Notes under the pieces: generated by a model
The model's database searches: none
The model's input: the letters and a program-made list of their open reading frames with translations, nothing else
What the model was told of the DNA's origin: nothing
Source of the DNA: JABDIP01 sp965237625
GTDB lineage: Bacteria; Pseudomonadota; Alphaproteobacteria; DSM-16000; Inquilinaceae
Direction: 5' to 3'
Length of the DNA: 64,000 nucleotides
NCBI GenBank assembly: GCA_965237625.1
Contig: CBDEGD010000007.1
Coordinates: forward strand, 186,001-250,000
Shown here: positions 19,216 to 28,425 of the stretch, piece by piece
Position numbering within the stretch: the first letter of the stretch is position 1
Layout: the number at the start of each line of letters is the position of its first letter
Translations under genes and position numbers: made by a program

Positions 19216-19330
19216 TAGAGCGGGATGATTTGAAGTCGATTCGACTTCAAATCTGAATCCCACTCACCTCAAATGTTCTAGAGGACGATTCAGAGTTTAG
19301 GTCAATCGACCTAATCTCATCGTGCTCTAC
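19216..19330. repeat. Two tandem palindromic intergenic elements
   Basis: First element: perfect 12-base arms at 19228-19239 and 19241-19252 around one base, set within a tagagc...GAATCC frame. Second element: 7-base arms TTAGGTC/GACCTAA at 19297-19303 and 19308-19314, framed by tctagaggacgattcag and ctcatcgtgctcta. The two look like diverged copies of one palindromic repeat type (tagagc-ATGATT...). They lie just upstream of tRNA-Asp and are not coding. Confidence 0.6.
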
Positions 19331-19694
19331 CGGCGAGGCGCTTGAGATACGCATTCACCCCGGCCCTGTCAAGCGGGTGAACCGGTCGATTGACGAATCG
19401 CCGTACCGCCCAGTTGGGCCGGGCCACGAGGCCAACACCCACCCTACTCCCCGCATCAGACTCTTTCGGCGCCATGCGCGGCTACGGATGACACGAAAGC
19501 CCGTTCAGGCGGCCGCATCTGGGAGGTTCCTTCCAAGGCTGGCCGCGGGTTACGGGCCGCGAAATTATCAACGAAAGTATAAAATAGTAAATCGTTAAGT
19601 GAATGCATCTAGAACCCAAAGGGCCGGCGACAGGAACACGTTCTACGTGAATCTGTACCGGACCTTAGAATTTTCATGAGCGGCAATACGCGCA
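19331..19694. other. Leader region of the chemotaxis operon
   Basis: About 360 bases without a convincing gene. A 73-codon frame at 19377-19598 is Arg/Pro-rich and has no recognisable features. The part from 19560 to 19690 is AT-rich, with TATAAAAT at about 19577, and should contain the promoter of the STAS-cheY-cheA operon. I could not match a confident -35 or a sigma-28 pattern. Confidence 0.3.
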
Positions 19695-20009
19695 ATGGCT
19701 GACGTGAAACTGACCAGCCGGGGCAAGACGGCACGGATCGCCCTGCCCGAGATCCTGGATTTCGGGACCGCAGAACCACTCAAGGCCGCGCTGGAAAAAG
19801 CCCTCGCCGGTGGCCGGCCGCTCAAACTCGACGCCGGAAAGGTGGAACGTCTGTCAACACCGTGCCTGCAGGTGCTGATTGCCGCCGAGCAGGCGATGAA
19901 ATCCGCCGACATCGCACTGACCCTCGCCGCCCCCTCGGACGCCTTCATCGATACGTTCAACGATCTCGGCGCCTTTAGCCATCTCAAACAGTGGACAATC
20001 GAAGGATGA
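19695..20009 (+). CDS. STAS-domain protein, first gene of the chemotaxis operon
   Basis: Single STAS (anti-sigma-factor antagonist-like) domain of 104 residues. The conserved region is VERLSTPCLQVLIAAEQ, where the usual phosphorylatable Ser/Thr position is occupied by S54/T55. Its role is probably protein-protein regulation. A small STAS gene directly before cheY-cheA is common in alphaproteobacterial chemotaxis operons, but its exact function there is not established as far as I know. The stop overlaps the cheY ATG (ATGA). Confidence 0.85.
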   Translation: MADVKLTSRGKTARIALPEILDFGTAEPLKAALEKALAGGRPLKLDAGKVERLSTPCLQVLIAAEQAMKSADIALTLAAPSDAFIDTFNDLGAFSHLKQWTIEG

Positions 20010-20371
20010 CCGTAAAGATCCTGACCGTCGACGATTCCCGCACCATGCGGAACATGCTGGCCTACACGCTTCAAGGCGCCGGGTACGAAGTCCTGCAGGC
20101 GGAGAATGGTCAGGAGGGCCTGGACGTACTCGGCACCAACACCGTCGATCTGATCATCACCGATATCAACATGCCGGTGATGGACGGAATCACCTTCATC
20201 GAGCAATTGCGCCTGGACCGGGCGCAGGCCGCGGTGCCGGTCCTGATCCTGACGACCGAGAGTTCCGACGACATGAAAGCCCGAGGCCGCGCCGCTGGCG
20301 CGACCGGCTGGATCGTCAAGCCCTTCGACCCAGACAAGTTGATCGAGATCGTCCGCCGCGTAAGCCACTAA
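20006..20371 (+). CDS. cheY: Chemotaxis response regulator CheY
   Basis: Single receiver domain of 121 residues. Acidic pocket D9-D10, phosphoacceptor D53 (IITDINMP), the conserved threonine in LILTTESS and the lysine in IVKPFD are all present. It has no output domain, so it should act on the flagellar motor or as a phosphate sink for CheA, encoded 31 bases downstream. Start ATG 20006; a GTG 15 bases earlier would lie inside the STAS gene. Confidence 0.94.
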   Translation: MTVKILTVDDSRTMRNMLAYTLQGAGYEVLQAENGQEGLDVLGTNTVDLIITDINMPVMDGITFIEQLRLDRAQAAVPVLILTTESSDDMKARGRAAGATGWIVKPFDPDKLIEIVRRVSH

Positions 20372-20402
20372 CCCCCTCCAACTACACAAGAAAAGCCCCC
20401 AC

Positions 20403-22727
20403 ATGGACGCCTTGGAGGAATTCAAGCAAACATACTTTCAGGAATGCGATGAGTTATTGGGGGAGCTTGAAACGCATCTGATGTCGCTGCAGGACGGGTC
20501 GACCGAGGTCGAAACCCTGCACGCGGCGTTCCGCGCCATTCATTCCATCAAGGGCGGCGCCGGCGCATTCGGACTGGACCGGTTGGTCTCCTTCTCGCAC
20601 ACATTCGAGACGGTTCTCGATCTGATGCGCGACGGCAAGCTCGAACTCACCGAGGATCTTGTGGCAACGACGGTGCGGGCCGGCGACATCGTCGCCGATC
20701 TGGTCGCCGCCGCGCGCGGCGCAGAGGATCCGGCTGCCGGATTCGAGTCCGAGGTCCTGGCGGCGCTGTCGGCGATCGCCGGCAACGACGAGCAGCCGGC
20801 GCCGGAAGAGGCGGCAGCGGATTTCGATATCGACTTCACGCCGATCCCCGTCGACCTGGATTCAGACGACGGCGCGAAAACGGACGACGACGCCGAGACG
20901 GAGGTGGAAATTGAAGCCCCTTCGGTCGGGCTGTACCGCATCCATTTCCGGCCGACCAAGGAGATGTTCACCCGCGCCCACGAACCGTTGAATTTCGTCC
21001 GCGAGTTGAAGGCGCTGGGCGCGCTGACCGTAACCGCCGACACTTCCGGCCTGCCCGAATTCGCGGACCTCGATCCCGAGGCGGCCTACATCGCATGGGA
21101 TTTCGAGCTGGAGACCTCGGCCGGTCTTGAAACGGTCGAAGAGGTGTTTGAATTCGTTGTCGACGATTGCACACTGAAAATCGAGCCTCCCGACGTCGCA
21201 CCCCCGTCCGACAGGGCGACCGACAGGCCGCCAGAGCCTGAACCGGACGCGACTTCGCAGGCCGATTCAGAGCCGGCCGATACTGCCGTGCCTCCGGCGA
21301 CCGAGACGCCCGCTGCGAGCAACCCGCTCGAAGTCGGCGACGAGCCAACGGACCAGTCGATCGGCGAGAGCAGCGCGGCCGAACCCACGGCGCGGGCGGA
21401 ACCGTCGGAGGCGCCCGGACCTTTGGCGGAGCCGGCCTCCGTTGCCAAAGTCGCCGCGCCAGCGGCGCAGGCCAAGCCGCCGACTGCCCAGCAATCCCGG
21501 ACAGCCGGTGTCACCGCGATCCGTGTCGACCTCGACAAGATCGACCGCCTGGTCAACATGGTCGGCGAGTTGGTGATCACCCAGGCGATGATCTCGCAGC
21601 AATCCGACCAGATGCTCTCCGAGCACTATCCGCAATTGGTCCAGGGGTTGGAGCAGCTCCACCAGCATACCCGAGGGCTGCAGGACAGCGTGATGGCGAT
21701 CCGCGCCCAGCCGGTGAACTCCGTCTTCTCGCGCATCCCTCGGCTGGTGCGCGAACTTTCCGCGCAGACCGGCAAGAAAATTCGCCTGGAGATGAGCGGC
21801 GAAGGCACCGAGATCGACAAGACGGTCATTGAGCAGCTCAACGATCCACTGACCCACATTATCCGCAATTCCGCCGATCATGGCGTGGAGTCTCCGGAAG
21901 TGCGCGAGGCGGCGGGCAAGCCGGCAGAAGGGACAATCGACCTTTCGGCCGCACAGCGCGGCGGCCGCATTGTTATCCAGATCGCCGATGATGGCGCCGG
22001 GGTGAATCGAAAGAAGGTTCTGTCGAAGGCCATCGAGAAGAACCTCGTCGCCGCCGATGCCAAACTTAGCGACGAGGAGATCGACAACCTGATCTTCCTG
22101 CCCGGCTTTTCCACCGCCGACGAGGTCTCCAACATCTCCGGGCGCGGCGTCGGCATGGATGTGGTCAAGCAGAATATCCAGAAACTCGGCGGTCGGGTCT
22201 CCGTGCGGTCCGAACCCGGCAAGGGCTCGAGCATAACGCTGACCCTGCCGCTCACCCTTGCCGTTCTTGACGGCATGATCATCCGGGTTGGCGTGGACAG
22301 CTATGTGGTGCCTCTGACCAACATCATCGAAAGCCTGTCGCCCCGGCCGGAAGACTTCGAAACGGTCCCCGGCGGCGGCGAGATGCTGAAGATCCGTGGC
22401 GAGTACGTCGAAGTCATCTGCCTCAGAACGGCCTTCAGCATGGCGACGGACGCCGCCAAGGAACTCATCGTCATCGTCGATGTCGAAGGCGGCGAGCAGA
22501 TCGGACTCGTCGTGGACGAAATCGTCGGCCAGCAGCAGGTCGTCATCAAGAGCCTCGAGGACAATTTCGACCCGATCCCCGGCATCGCCGGCGCCACCAT
22601 ACTGGGCGACGGCAACGTTTCCCTGATCTTGGATGTCGGCGGCCTGCGGAACGCCCGGAATAACCGGCCCAACGATCGCGATCGAAAGCCAAAGCAGACA
22701 AACCGCGACCAGGAGAAAGCCGCGTGA
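20403..22727 (+). CDS. cheA: Chemotaxis histidine kinase CheA
   Basis: Cytosolic histidine kinase of 774 residues that autophosphorylates and passes phosphate to CheY and CheB. Domain order: HPt with H47 in AIHSIKGGAGAFGL, a P2-like regulator-binding domain around 175-265, and a long acidic Pro/Ala-rich linker (about 265-370). Then come the dimerisation helices starting at RVDLDKIDRLVNMVGELV, the ATPase with N-box HIIRNSADHGVE, G1 IADDGAG and G2 GRGVGMDVV, and a C-terminal CheW-like domain. The stop overlaps the cheW start. Confidence 0.96.
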   Translation: MDALEEFKQTYFQECDELLGELETHLMSLQDGSTEVETLHAAFRAIHSIKGGAGAFGLDRLVSFSHTFETVLDLMRDGKLELTEDLVATTVRAGDIVADLVAAARGAEDPAAGFESEVLAALSAIAGNDEQPAPEEAAADFDIDFTPIPVDLDSDDGAKTDDDAETEVEIEAPSVGLYRIHFRPTKEMFTRAHEPLNFVRELKALGALTVTADTSGLPEFADLDPEAAYIAWDFELETSAGLETVEEVFEFVVDDCTLKIEPPDVAPPSDRATDRPPEPEPDATSQADSEPADTAVPPATETPAASNPLEVGDEPTDQSIGESSAAEPTARAEPSEAPGPLAEPASVAKVAAPAAQAKPPTAQQSRTAGVTAIRVDLDKIDRLVNMVGELVITQAMISQQSDQMLSEHYPQLVQGLEQLHQHTRGLQDSVMAIRAQPVNSVFSRIPRLVRELSAQTGKKIRLEMSGEGTEIDKTVIEQLNDPLTHIIRNSADHGVESPEVREAAGKPAEGTIDLSAAQRGGRIVIQIADDGAGVNRKKVLSKAIEKNLVAADAKLSDEEIDNLIFLPGFSTADEVSNISGRGVGMDVVKQNIQKLGGRVSVRSEPGKGSSITLTLPLTLAVLDGMIIRVGVDSYVVPLTNIIESLSPRPEDFETVPGGGEMLKIRGEYVEVICLRTAFSMATDAAKELIVIVDVEGGEQIGLVVDEIVGQQQVVIKSLEDNFDPIPGIAGATILGDGNVSLILDVGGLRNARNNRPNDRDRKPKQTNRDQEKAA

Positions 22728-23236
22728 TGGACGATACCGCAAACGCGAAAACCAAACTTGAAACCGGCAAGGGCGGCGAGATCGAGCACGTCGTCGGCTC
22801 GACCGTCCAGCTTGTCGCCTTCACCGTCGGCGAACAATTCTACTGCGTGGACATCATGGCGGTCCGGGAGATCCGGGCCTGGGGCGGCACAACGACGCTG
22901 CCCAACACCGCCGATTTCGTCCGAGGCGTGATCAATCTGCGCGGCACCATCGTGCCGATCATCGACCTACGGTCCCGCTTCGGCGAGGGCCAGACGGAGG
23001 CGACCAAAACCAACGTCGTGATCATCCTTTCGATCGGCGAGCGCCTATACGGCATCCTCGCGGACACGGTTTCCGACATCCTGACCGTGCCTGAAAAGGA
23101 CATCCAGGACGTTCCCGAGACCGAACGGGAAGATGAAAGCCCTTTCATCGAAGGCCTGATCACCACCGACGCCAAGATGGTTGCGATGATCGACCTGGAG
23201 CAGGTGGTCGAAAAGGCCGCGGTGCAACGATCATGA
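22727..23236 (+). CDS. cheW: Chemotaxis coupling protein CheW
   Basis: Adaptor of 169 residues linking CheA to receptors. Conserved CheW features include VAFTVGEQFYCVDI, VRGVINLRGTIVPIIDLR and the SDILTV segment. The ATG at 22727 shares a base with the cheA stop (TGATG); a GTG three bases earlier is an alternative. The first 25 residues are a polar extension. Followed by a 214-base gap before the first MCP. Confidence 0.94.
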   Translation: MDDTANAKTKLETGKGGEIEHVVGSTVQLVAFTVGEQFYCVDIMAVREIRAWGGTTTLPNTADFVRGVINLRGTIVPIIDLRSRFGEGQTEATKTNVVIILSIGERLYGILADTVSDILTVPEKDIQDVPETEREDESPFIEGLITTDAKMVAMIDLEQVVEKAAVQRS

Positions 23237-23450
23237 GCCAATTTCCTGAGCCCGTGTCACCGAGTCCGGCGATACCGCCGAAGAACGGCCCGCGCGACCG
23301 ATGTCCGCCGACGGCGACCGCCGCATCTGTCGGAACGATCGCGCGATCCCGACCCGAGTTTCAGTCGACGGGGCCCAACCGCCGCTCGTCCCACAAACCG
23401 CCCTACGACTGCCGTGGCGCGATGAAATGCCTTATCGAAGGAAAGCCGCT

Positions 23451-25922
23451 ATGAGCAAACTTCTCAGTCGCCTGAGCATCGCCGCAAAGTTGGGCCTCCT
23501 GTCCTGCCTGCTGCTGACGGTGTCCTTGGTGGTGGGCCTCACGGCCATCATCATGACCAAGCAGATCGGGGCCGAAATCGAGGAGATCGCCGAGGGCGAT
23601 CTGCCGATGATCCGAATCCTGACCGAGTTGGAAGCCACACAGCTCGGACAGGCGATCCTGTTCGAGCGCGCGCTCCGGCACGCCGAAGAGGCCATATGGG
23701 GCACGAATATCGGCGGCCACAACGCCGCCGAACAGTTCGAAGAGGCGGCCGAGGAATTCGTGCATCTCGGGGCGCTGGCCGTCGAGGAATACCACGAGGC
23801 CGAGGAGATCATCGACACGAGCATCGAGCACGCCTCGAGTGCCGAAACCGTTGCGCATTACGAGGAATTCAGAGCCGAATTGGAGGCATTCGAGGTCATC
23901 CACGATTCCTACGAAGAACATGCCGAAGCTGTTTTCCACTTGTTCGAGCAGGGGCAGGTAAATGACGCTTTGGAGCGGATCGATGCCATCGAAGAGGAGG
24001 AGGAGGCCGCCGACAAGCAGATCGAACATCTCCTCAGAGCAGTTGAAGACCAGACCCAAAAATCCGCGCTTCAGGCCGAGCAGCACGAGAAGACCACGCT
24101 GTCCGCCATAACGATCATCCTCGCCGCGTCTTTCGTGATCGGTTTGCTGTTCGCTTTTATTATTGGGCGCAGCATCGCTCGTCCCGTGCGCGCCATCACG
24201 GACTGCTTCAATCGCATGGCGGAGGGCGATAACAGCGTGGAGGTCCCGGCCGCAGACAACAAAGACGAAATCGGCGAGCTGTCACGAGCACTGTCATCGT
24301 TCAAAGGGATCAGCGTGAATGCCGCCCGCGCCCAGGCGGCGCTGGCCGGTGCCAGCGCGAACTTCATGATCGCCGATCCGGACGCAAACATAGTCTATGT
24401 GAACAAGTCCGCAATGGAGATGTTTACCACCGCCGAGGCGGACATCCGCGGTGAATTGCCGGCCTTCGACTCAACAAAACTGATCGGCACCTGCATCGAT
24501 AGCTTCCACAAGAATCCGGCTCACCAGCGCGATATTCTCGCAAAGCTGAAAACGACCCACCAGGGCCGCATCACGGTCGGTGGGCGCACCTTCGACCTCA
24601 CGGTCAATCCCGTCTTCGGCCAGCAGGGCAACCGGCTGGGCGCGGCGGTCGAGTGGAACGACATGACCGCGGAGCTGGCGGTGGAAGGCGAGGTGGCCGG
24701 GCTGGTGAATGCGGCCTCCGAGGGCGACTTCACCCAGCGCCTGGAAGAGACAGGCAAGGCCGGCTTCATGCTGGAGCTGTCGCGCGGCATGAACAGCGTG
24801 GTGGACACTGTCGACAAAGGCCTGTCGGAGACCGTAAAGGTCATGTCGGCACTGGCCGAGGGCGACCTGACCCGGCGCATGGATGGCACCTACCAGGGCA
24901 GTTTCCTGAGGCTCCAGCGCGACGCCAACCGCATGGCCGGCAAGATCGCCGAGATCGCCGGCAGCATCGGCGACGCCGCCGGCACGGTGAAAGTCGCCAC
25001 CGGCGAGATCGCCGCCGGCGCCACGGATCTGTCCTCCCGCACCGAGCAGCAGGCCTCCTCGCTGGAAGAGACCTCCGCCTCCATGGAGGAACTCTCCGCC
25101 ACCGTGCGCCAGAACGCCGACAACGCACAGCAGGCCAACCAGCTTGCCGCGGCGGCCCGGGACGCTGCCTCCGGCGGCGGCGACGTGGTCACCTCGGCAG
25201 TCGACGCCATGGGCCAGATCGAGGACTCGTCGAAGAAGATCACCGAGATCGTCGGCATGATCGACGAGATCGCCTTCCAGACCAACCTGCTGGCGCTCAA
25301 CGCCGCGGTCGAGGCAGCACGGGCCGGCGAGGCCGGCAAGGGCTTCGCCGTCGTCGCCACCGAGGTCCGCGCCCTGGCGCAGCGTTCCGGTCAGGCGTCG
25401 AAGGAGATCAAGGAGCTGATCACCACCAGCGACAACCAGGTGCGCGAAGGCGTCGACCTGGTCAAGCGGACGGGTGTGTCCCTGGAAGAGATCGTCACCT
25501 CGGTGAAGAAGGTCGCCGATATCGTCTCCGACATCGCCGCGGCCAGCCAGGAGCAGGCCACCGGCATCGACGAGGTATCCTCGGCGGTCACGAACATGGA
25601 CGAGATGACCCAGCAGAACGCGGCCCTGGTGGAAGAGACCACCGCGGCATTGCATTCGGCGCAATCCCAGGTCGACGAACTGACCCGGCTGGTCGGCTTC
25701 TTCAAGACCGGCCGTGAAATCGACACCGGCGCACCGGTCAACCCTCTGGCCGTCGTCGGAAGGTCGTCCGGTTCAAGCGACAATCCGGTGCAAGAGCAGC
25801 AGGAGCGCGTTGCCAGCAATCCCGAACCCGCGGCCGGCCCGGTAGCCAAGCAGCGCCCGGTCGCCGCCAGGAAGGTTGCCAGCGGCGGTGCCGCAGGGGC
25901 CGACGACTGGCAGGAATTCTAG
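23451..25922 (+). CDS. Methyl-accepting chemotaxis protein with acidic helical sensor and PAS domain
   Basis: Inner-membrane chemoreceptor of 823 residues. TM1 is about 11-34 and TM2 about 222-245, flanking a helical periplasmic domain very rich in Glu and His. HAMP follows, then a PAS-like domain (about 295-400), a second HAMP-like region, and the MCP signalling domain with the hairpin tip EIAFQTNLLALNAAVEAARAGEAG. It ends DDWQEF, matching the xWxxF pentapeptide that tethers CheR/CheB. The ATG at 23451 follows an AAGGA; upstream in-frame codons to 23301 lie in non-coding-like sequence. Its C-terminal half is nearly identical to the next gene's. Confidence 0.94.
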   Translation: MSKLLSRLSIAAKLGLLSCLLLTVSLVVGLTAIIMTKQIGAEIEEIAEGDLPMIRILTELEATQLGQAILFERALRHAEEAIWGTNIGGHNAAEQFEEAAEEFVHLGALAVEEYHEAEEIIDTSIEHASSAETVAHYEEFRAELEAFEVIHDSYEEHAEAVFHLFEQGQVNDALERIDAIEEEEEAADKQIEHLLRAVEDQTQKSALQAEQHEKTTLSAITIILAASFVIGLLFAFIIGRSIARPVRAITDCFNRMAEGDNSVEVPAADNKDEIGELSRALSSFKGISVNAARAQAALAGASANFMIADPDANIVYVNKSAMEMFTTAEADIRGELPAFDSTKLIGTCIDSFHKNPAHQRDILAKLKTTHQGRITVGGRTFDLTVNPVFGQQGNRLGAAVEWNDMTAELAVEGEVAGLVNAASEGDFTQRLEETGKAGFMLELSRGMNSVVDTVDKGLSETVKVMSALAEGDLTRRMDGTYQGSFLRLQRDANRMAGKIAEIAGSIGDAAGTVKVATGEIAAGATDLSSRTEQQASSLEETSASMEELSATVRQNADNAQQANQLAAAARDAASGGGDVVTSAVDAMGQIEDSSKKITEIVGMIDEIAFQTNLLALNAAVEAARAGEAGKGFAVVATEVRALAQRSGQASKEIKELITTSDNQVREGVDLVKRTGVSLEEIVTSVKKVADIVSDIAAASQEQATGIDEVSSAVTNMDEMTQQNAALVEETTAALHSAQSQVDELTRLVGFFKTGREIDTGAPVNPLAVVGRSSGSSDNPVQEQQERVASNPEPAAGPVAKQRPVAARKVASGGAAGADDWQEF
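24635..25714 (+). repeat. Direct repeat copy 1 (MCP signalling half)
   Basis: 1,080 bases encoding the second HAMP and signalling domains of the first MCP. They align without gaps to 27129-28208, 2,494 bases downstream. Long stretches, for example around 25030-25140, are identical apart from scattered third-position changes. Confidence 0.85.
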
Positions 25923-25956
25923 GCCCCGGAAATCGATAGGTAGTGGAAAGATCGAA

Positions 25957-28371
25957 ATGCCCCAATTCAGAAATCTGAACAGTAGCCTACTGTTCAAACT
26001 GGCCGTTCCCGTGCCTCTGGTAATGGTCCTATGCCTGGTCGCGGCCTGGTACTTCATCCCCCAAAGCGTCATCCAGCACGCACGCGAGAGCGCGGTCAAT
26101 TCGGCGGTGCAGACGGCCAACCAATTCAAGACGATCCGGGGCTACTACACCAACAATGTGATCCGAAAGGTGGTGGCGGACGGCAATCTCAGGCCCTCGG
26201 TCAATCATGCCACCGAGCCCGACGCCATCCCGCTACCCGCGACCTTCATCCACGATGTGAGCGCCCTGCTCTCCGAGCAGGACACCTCCATCGATCTCTA
26301 TAGCGCGTTTCCCTTCCCGGTCAGGGGAGACCGGCGGCTGGACGCTTTTCAAGCCGAGACCTGGGACTTCCTGACGGACAACCCGGAGGAAGTCGCTTCG
26401 CACGATGAAGACCACAATGGCCGGACCATCATCCGCGTGGCCGTGGCCGATCGCATGGTCGCCGAGGGCTGCGTGAATTGCCACAACAGCCATCCGGATT
26501 CGCCGAAGACCGATTGGCGGCTCGGCGACGTTCGCGGCGTGCTGGAAGTTACGACCGATATCTCCAGCGAAGTCGTCGCCGCCAAAAGCCTAAGCAACAA
26601 AATCCTGGTGTATGGCGGCTTCGCCGCGTTGCTTGTGATGCTTGTCTGTGTCACCGGTGCGGTTCACGTCACCGGACCGCTGAAGAAGATGACCTCGACC
26701 ACGGGGCATCTGGCTTCCGGCGATATGGAAAGCCAGGTTCCCGGCCGCGACCGATCGGATGAGATCGGCGATATGGCCCGGTCTCTGGAGCAGATTCGCT
26801 CGGTCGGCGTGAATTCAACGCGAGCCCAATCGGCCCTGGACGGTGCATCGGCGAATTTCATGATCGCCGACGCCAATCACAACATCGTCTACGTCAACAG
26901 TTCGGCGAAGGAGATGTTCCGCGTCGCCGAGGCGGACCTGCGCCGGGACCTGCCAAAATTCAGCGCCGACACGCTCGTCGGCACCTCTATCGACACCTTC
27001 CACAAGAACCCCGCGCACCAGCGCCAGATCCTGGACGGACTTTCGGGTACCCATTCGGGCCGGATCGAGGTCGGCGGACGGACATTCAACCTGATCGTCA
27101 CCCCGGCGCTGAATGGCAAAGGTGAGCGCCTGGGCGCGGCGGTCGAGTGGAACGACATGACCCAGGAACTGGCCATCGAGGGCGAGGTCGGCGACCTGGT
27201 GCAGGCCGCCACCGAGGGCGACTTCACCCAGCGCCTGGAAGAGACCGGCAAGGCCGGCTTCATGCTGGAGCTGTCACGCGGCATGAACAGCCTGGTAAAA
27301 ACTGTCGATGGCGGGCTGTCGGAGACCGTCAAGATGATGTCCGCCCTGGCCGAGGGCGACATGACGAAGCGCATGGATGGCGATTATAGCGGCAGTTTCC
27401 TGCGGCTCCAGCGCGATGCCAACCGCATGGCCGACAAGATCGCCGAGATCGCCTGCAGCATCGGCGACGCGGCTTCCACCGTCAAGGTCGCCACCGGTGA
27501 GATCGCCTCCGGCGCCACCGATCTGTCCTCCCGCACCGAGCAGCAGGCGTCCTCGCTGGAAGAGACCTCCGCCTCCATGGAGGAACTCTCCGCCACCGTG
27601 CGCCAGAACGCCGACAACGCACAGCAGGCCAACCAGCTTGCCGCAGCGGCCCGGGACGCCGCCTCCGGCGGCGGTGACGTGGTCACCTCGGCGGTCGACG
27701 CCATGGGCCAGATCGAGAACTCGTCCAAGCAGATCACCGAGATCGTCGGCATGATCGACGAGATCGCCTTCCAGACCAACCTGCTGGCGCTCAACGCCGC
27801 GGTCGAGGCAGCAAGGGCCGGTGAGGCCGGCAAGGGCTTCGCCGTGGTCGCCACCGAGGTCCGCGCCCTGGCGCAGCGTTCCGGTCAGGCGTCGAAGGAG
27901 ATCAAGGAGCTGATCACCACCAGCGACAACCAAGTGCGCGAGGGCGTCGACCTGGTCAAGCGGACGGGCGGGTCCCTGGAAGAGATCGTCACTTCGGTGA
28001 AGAAGGTCGCCGATATCGTCTCCGACATCGCCGCGGCGAGCCAGGAGCAGGCCACCGGCATCGACGAAGTCTCGTCGGCGGTCACGAACATGGACGAGAT
28101 GACCCAGCAGAACGCGGCCCTGGTGGAGGAAACCACCGCGGCATTGCATTCGGCGCAATCCCAGGTCGACGAACTGACCCGGCTGGTCGGCTTCTTCAAG
28201 ACCGGCCGCGAATTCGATCATGGCGAGGCGGCCGTGCCGCTGGCGGTCGTCGGCGGATCCGCCGAGCAGCGCGACAATCCAGTGCATGAACAGCAGCAGC
28301 GTGCCGCCGAATTCGCCGGCGGCAAGAAGGCGGCTACCGGCGGCGGCGATGACGATTGGCAGGACTTTTAG
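25957..28371 (+). CDS. Methyl-accepting chemotaxis protein with haem-binding (DUF3365/Tll0287-like) sensor
   Basis: Chemoreceptor of 804 residues. TM1 is about 17-34. The periplasmic domain (about 35-213) holds a c-type haem motif CVNCH at 172-176, followed by NSHP and DWRLGDVRGVLEVT, the signature of the DUF3365/Tll0287-like family. TM2 is about 217-241, then HAMP, PAS-like, second HAMP and signalling domains. It ends DDDWQDF, again an xWxxF tether. This suggests a covalent haem used to sense redox state or a gas. The ligand is inferred, not shown. The ATG at 25957 has GGAAAG 7 bases upstream. Confidence 0.93.
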   Translation: MPQFRNLNSSLLFKLAVPVPLVMVLCLVAAWYFIPQSVIQHARESAVNSAVQTANQFKTIRGYYTNNVIRKVVADGNLRPSVNHATEPDAIPLPATFIHDVSALLSEQDTSIDLYSAFPFPVRGDRRLDAFQAETWDFLTDNPEEVASHDEDHNGRTIIRVAVADRMVAEGCVNCHNSHPDSPKTDWRLGDVRGVLEVTTDISSEVVAAKSLSNKILVYGGFAALLVMLVCVTGAVHVTGPLKKMTSTTGHLASGDMESQVPGRDRSDEIGDMARSLEQIRSVGVNSTRAQSALDGASANFMIADANHNIVYVNSSAKEMFRVAEADLRRDLPKFSADTLVGTSIDTFHKNPAHQRQILDGLSGTHSGRIEVGGRTFNLIVTPALNGKGERLGAAVEWNDMTQELAIEGEVGDLVQAATEGDFTQRLEETGKAGFMLELSRGMNSLVKTVDGGLSETVKMMSALAEGDMTKRMDGDYSGSFLRLQRDANRMADKIAEIACSIGDAASTVKVATGEIASGATDLSSRTEQQASSLEETSASMEELSATVRQNADNAQQANQLAAAARDAASGGGDVVTSAVDAMGQIENSSKQITEIVGMIDEIAFQTNLLALNAAVEAARAGEAGKGFAVVATEVRALAQRSGQASKEIKELITTSDNQVREGVDLVKRTGGSLEEIVTSVKKVADIVSDIAAASQEQATGIDEVSSAVTNMDEMTQQNAALVEETTAALHSAQSQVDELTRLVGFFKTGREFDHGEAAVPLAVVGGSAEQRDNPVHEQQQRAAEFAGGKKAATGGGDDDWQDF
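27129..28208 (+). repeat. Direct repeat copy 2 (MCP signalling half)
   Basis: Counterpart of 24635-25714 within the second MCP gene. Both copies are 1,080 bases and stay in register throughout. Identity drops sharply upstream, where the two sensor domains are unrelated, and downstream in the variable tails. Confidence 0.85.
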
Positions 28372-28425
28372 GCGGGTGATGTCGATGCATCCTACCTCAC
28401 ACACCCGCTACCACGACGTTTCGCC

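Noticed and set aside
19377..19598. 73-codon plus-strand frame between the palindromes and the che operon
   Set aside because: Arg/Pro-rich, no convincing ribosome site, no recognisable feature; more likely leader DNA.
21267..22742. 491-codon minus-strand frame opposite cheA
   Set aside because: Antisense to the conserved CheA kinase and CheW-like domains; composition is typical of a shadow frame.
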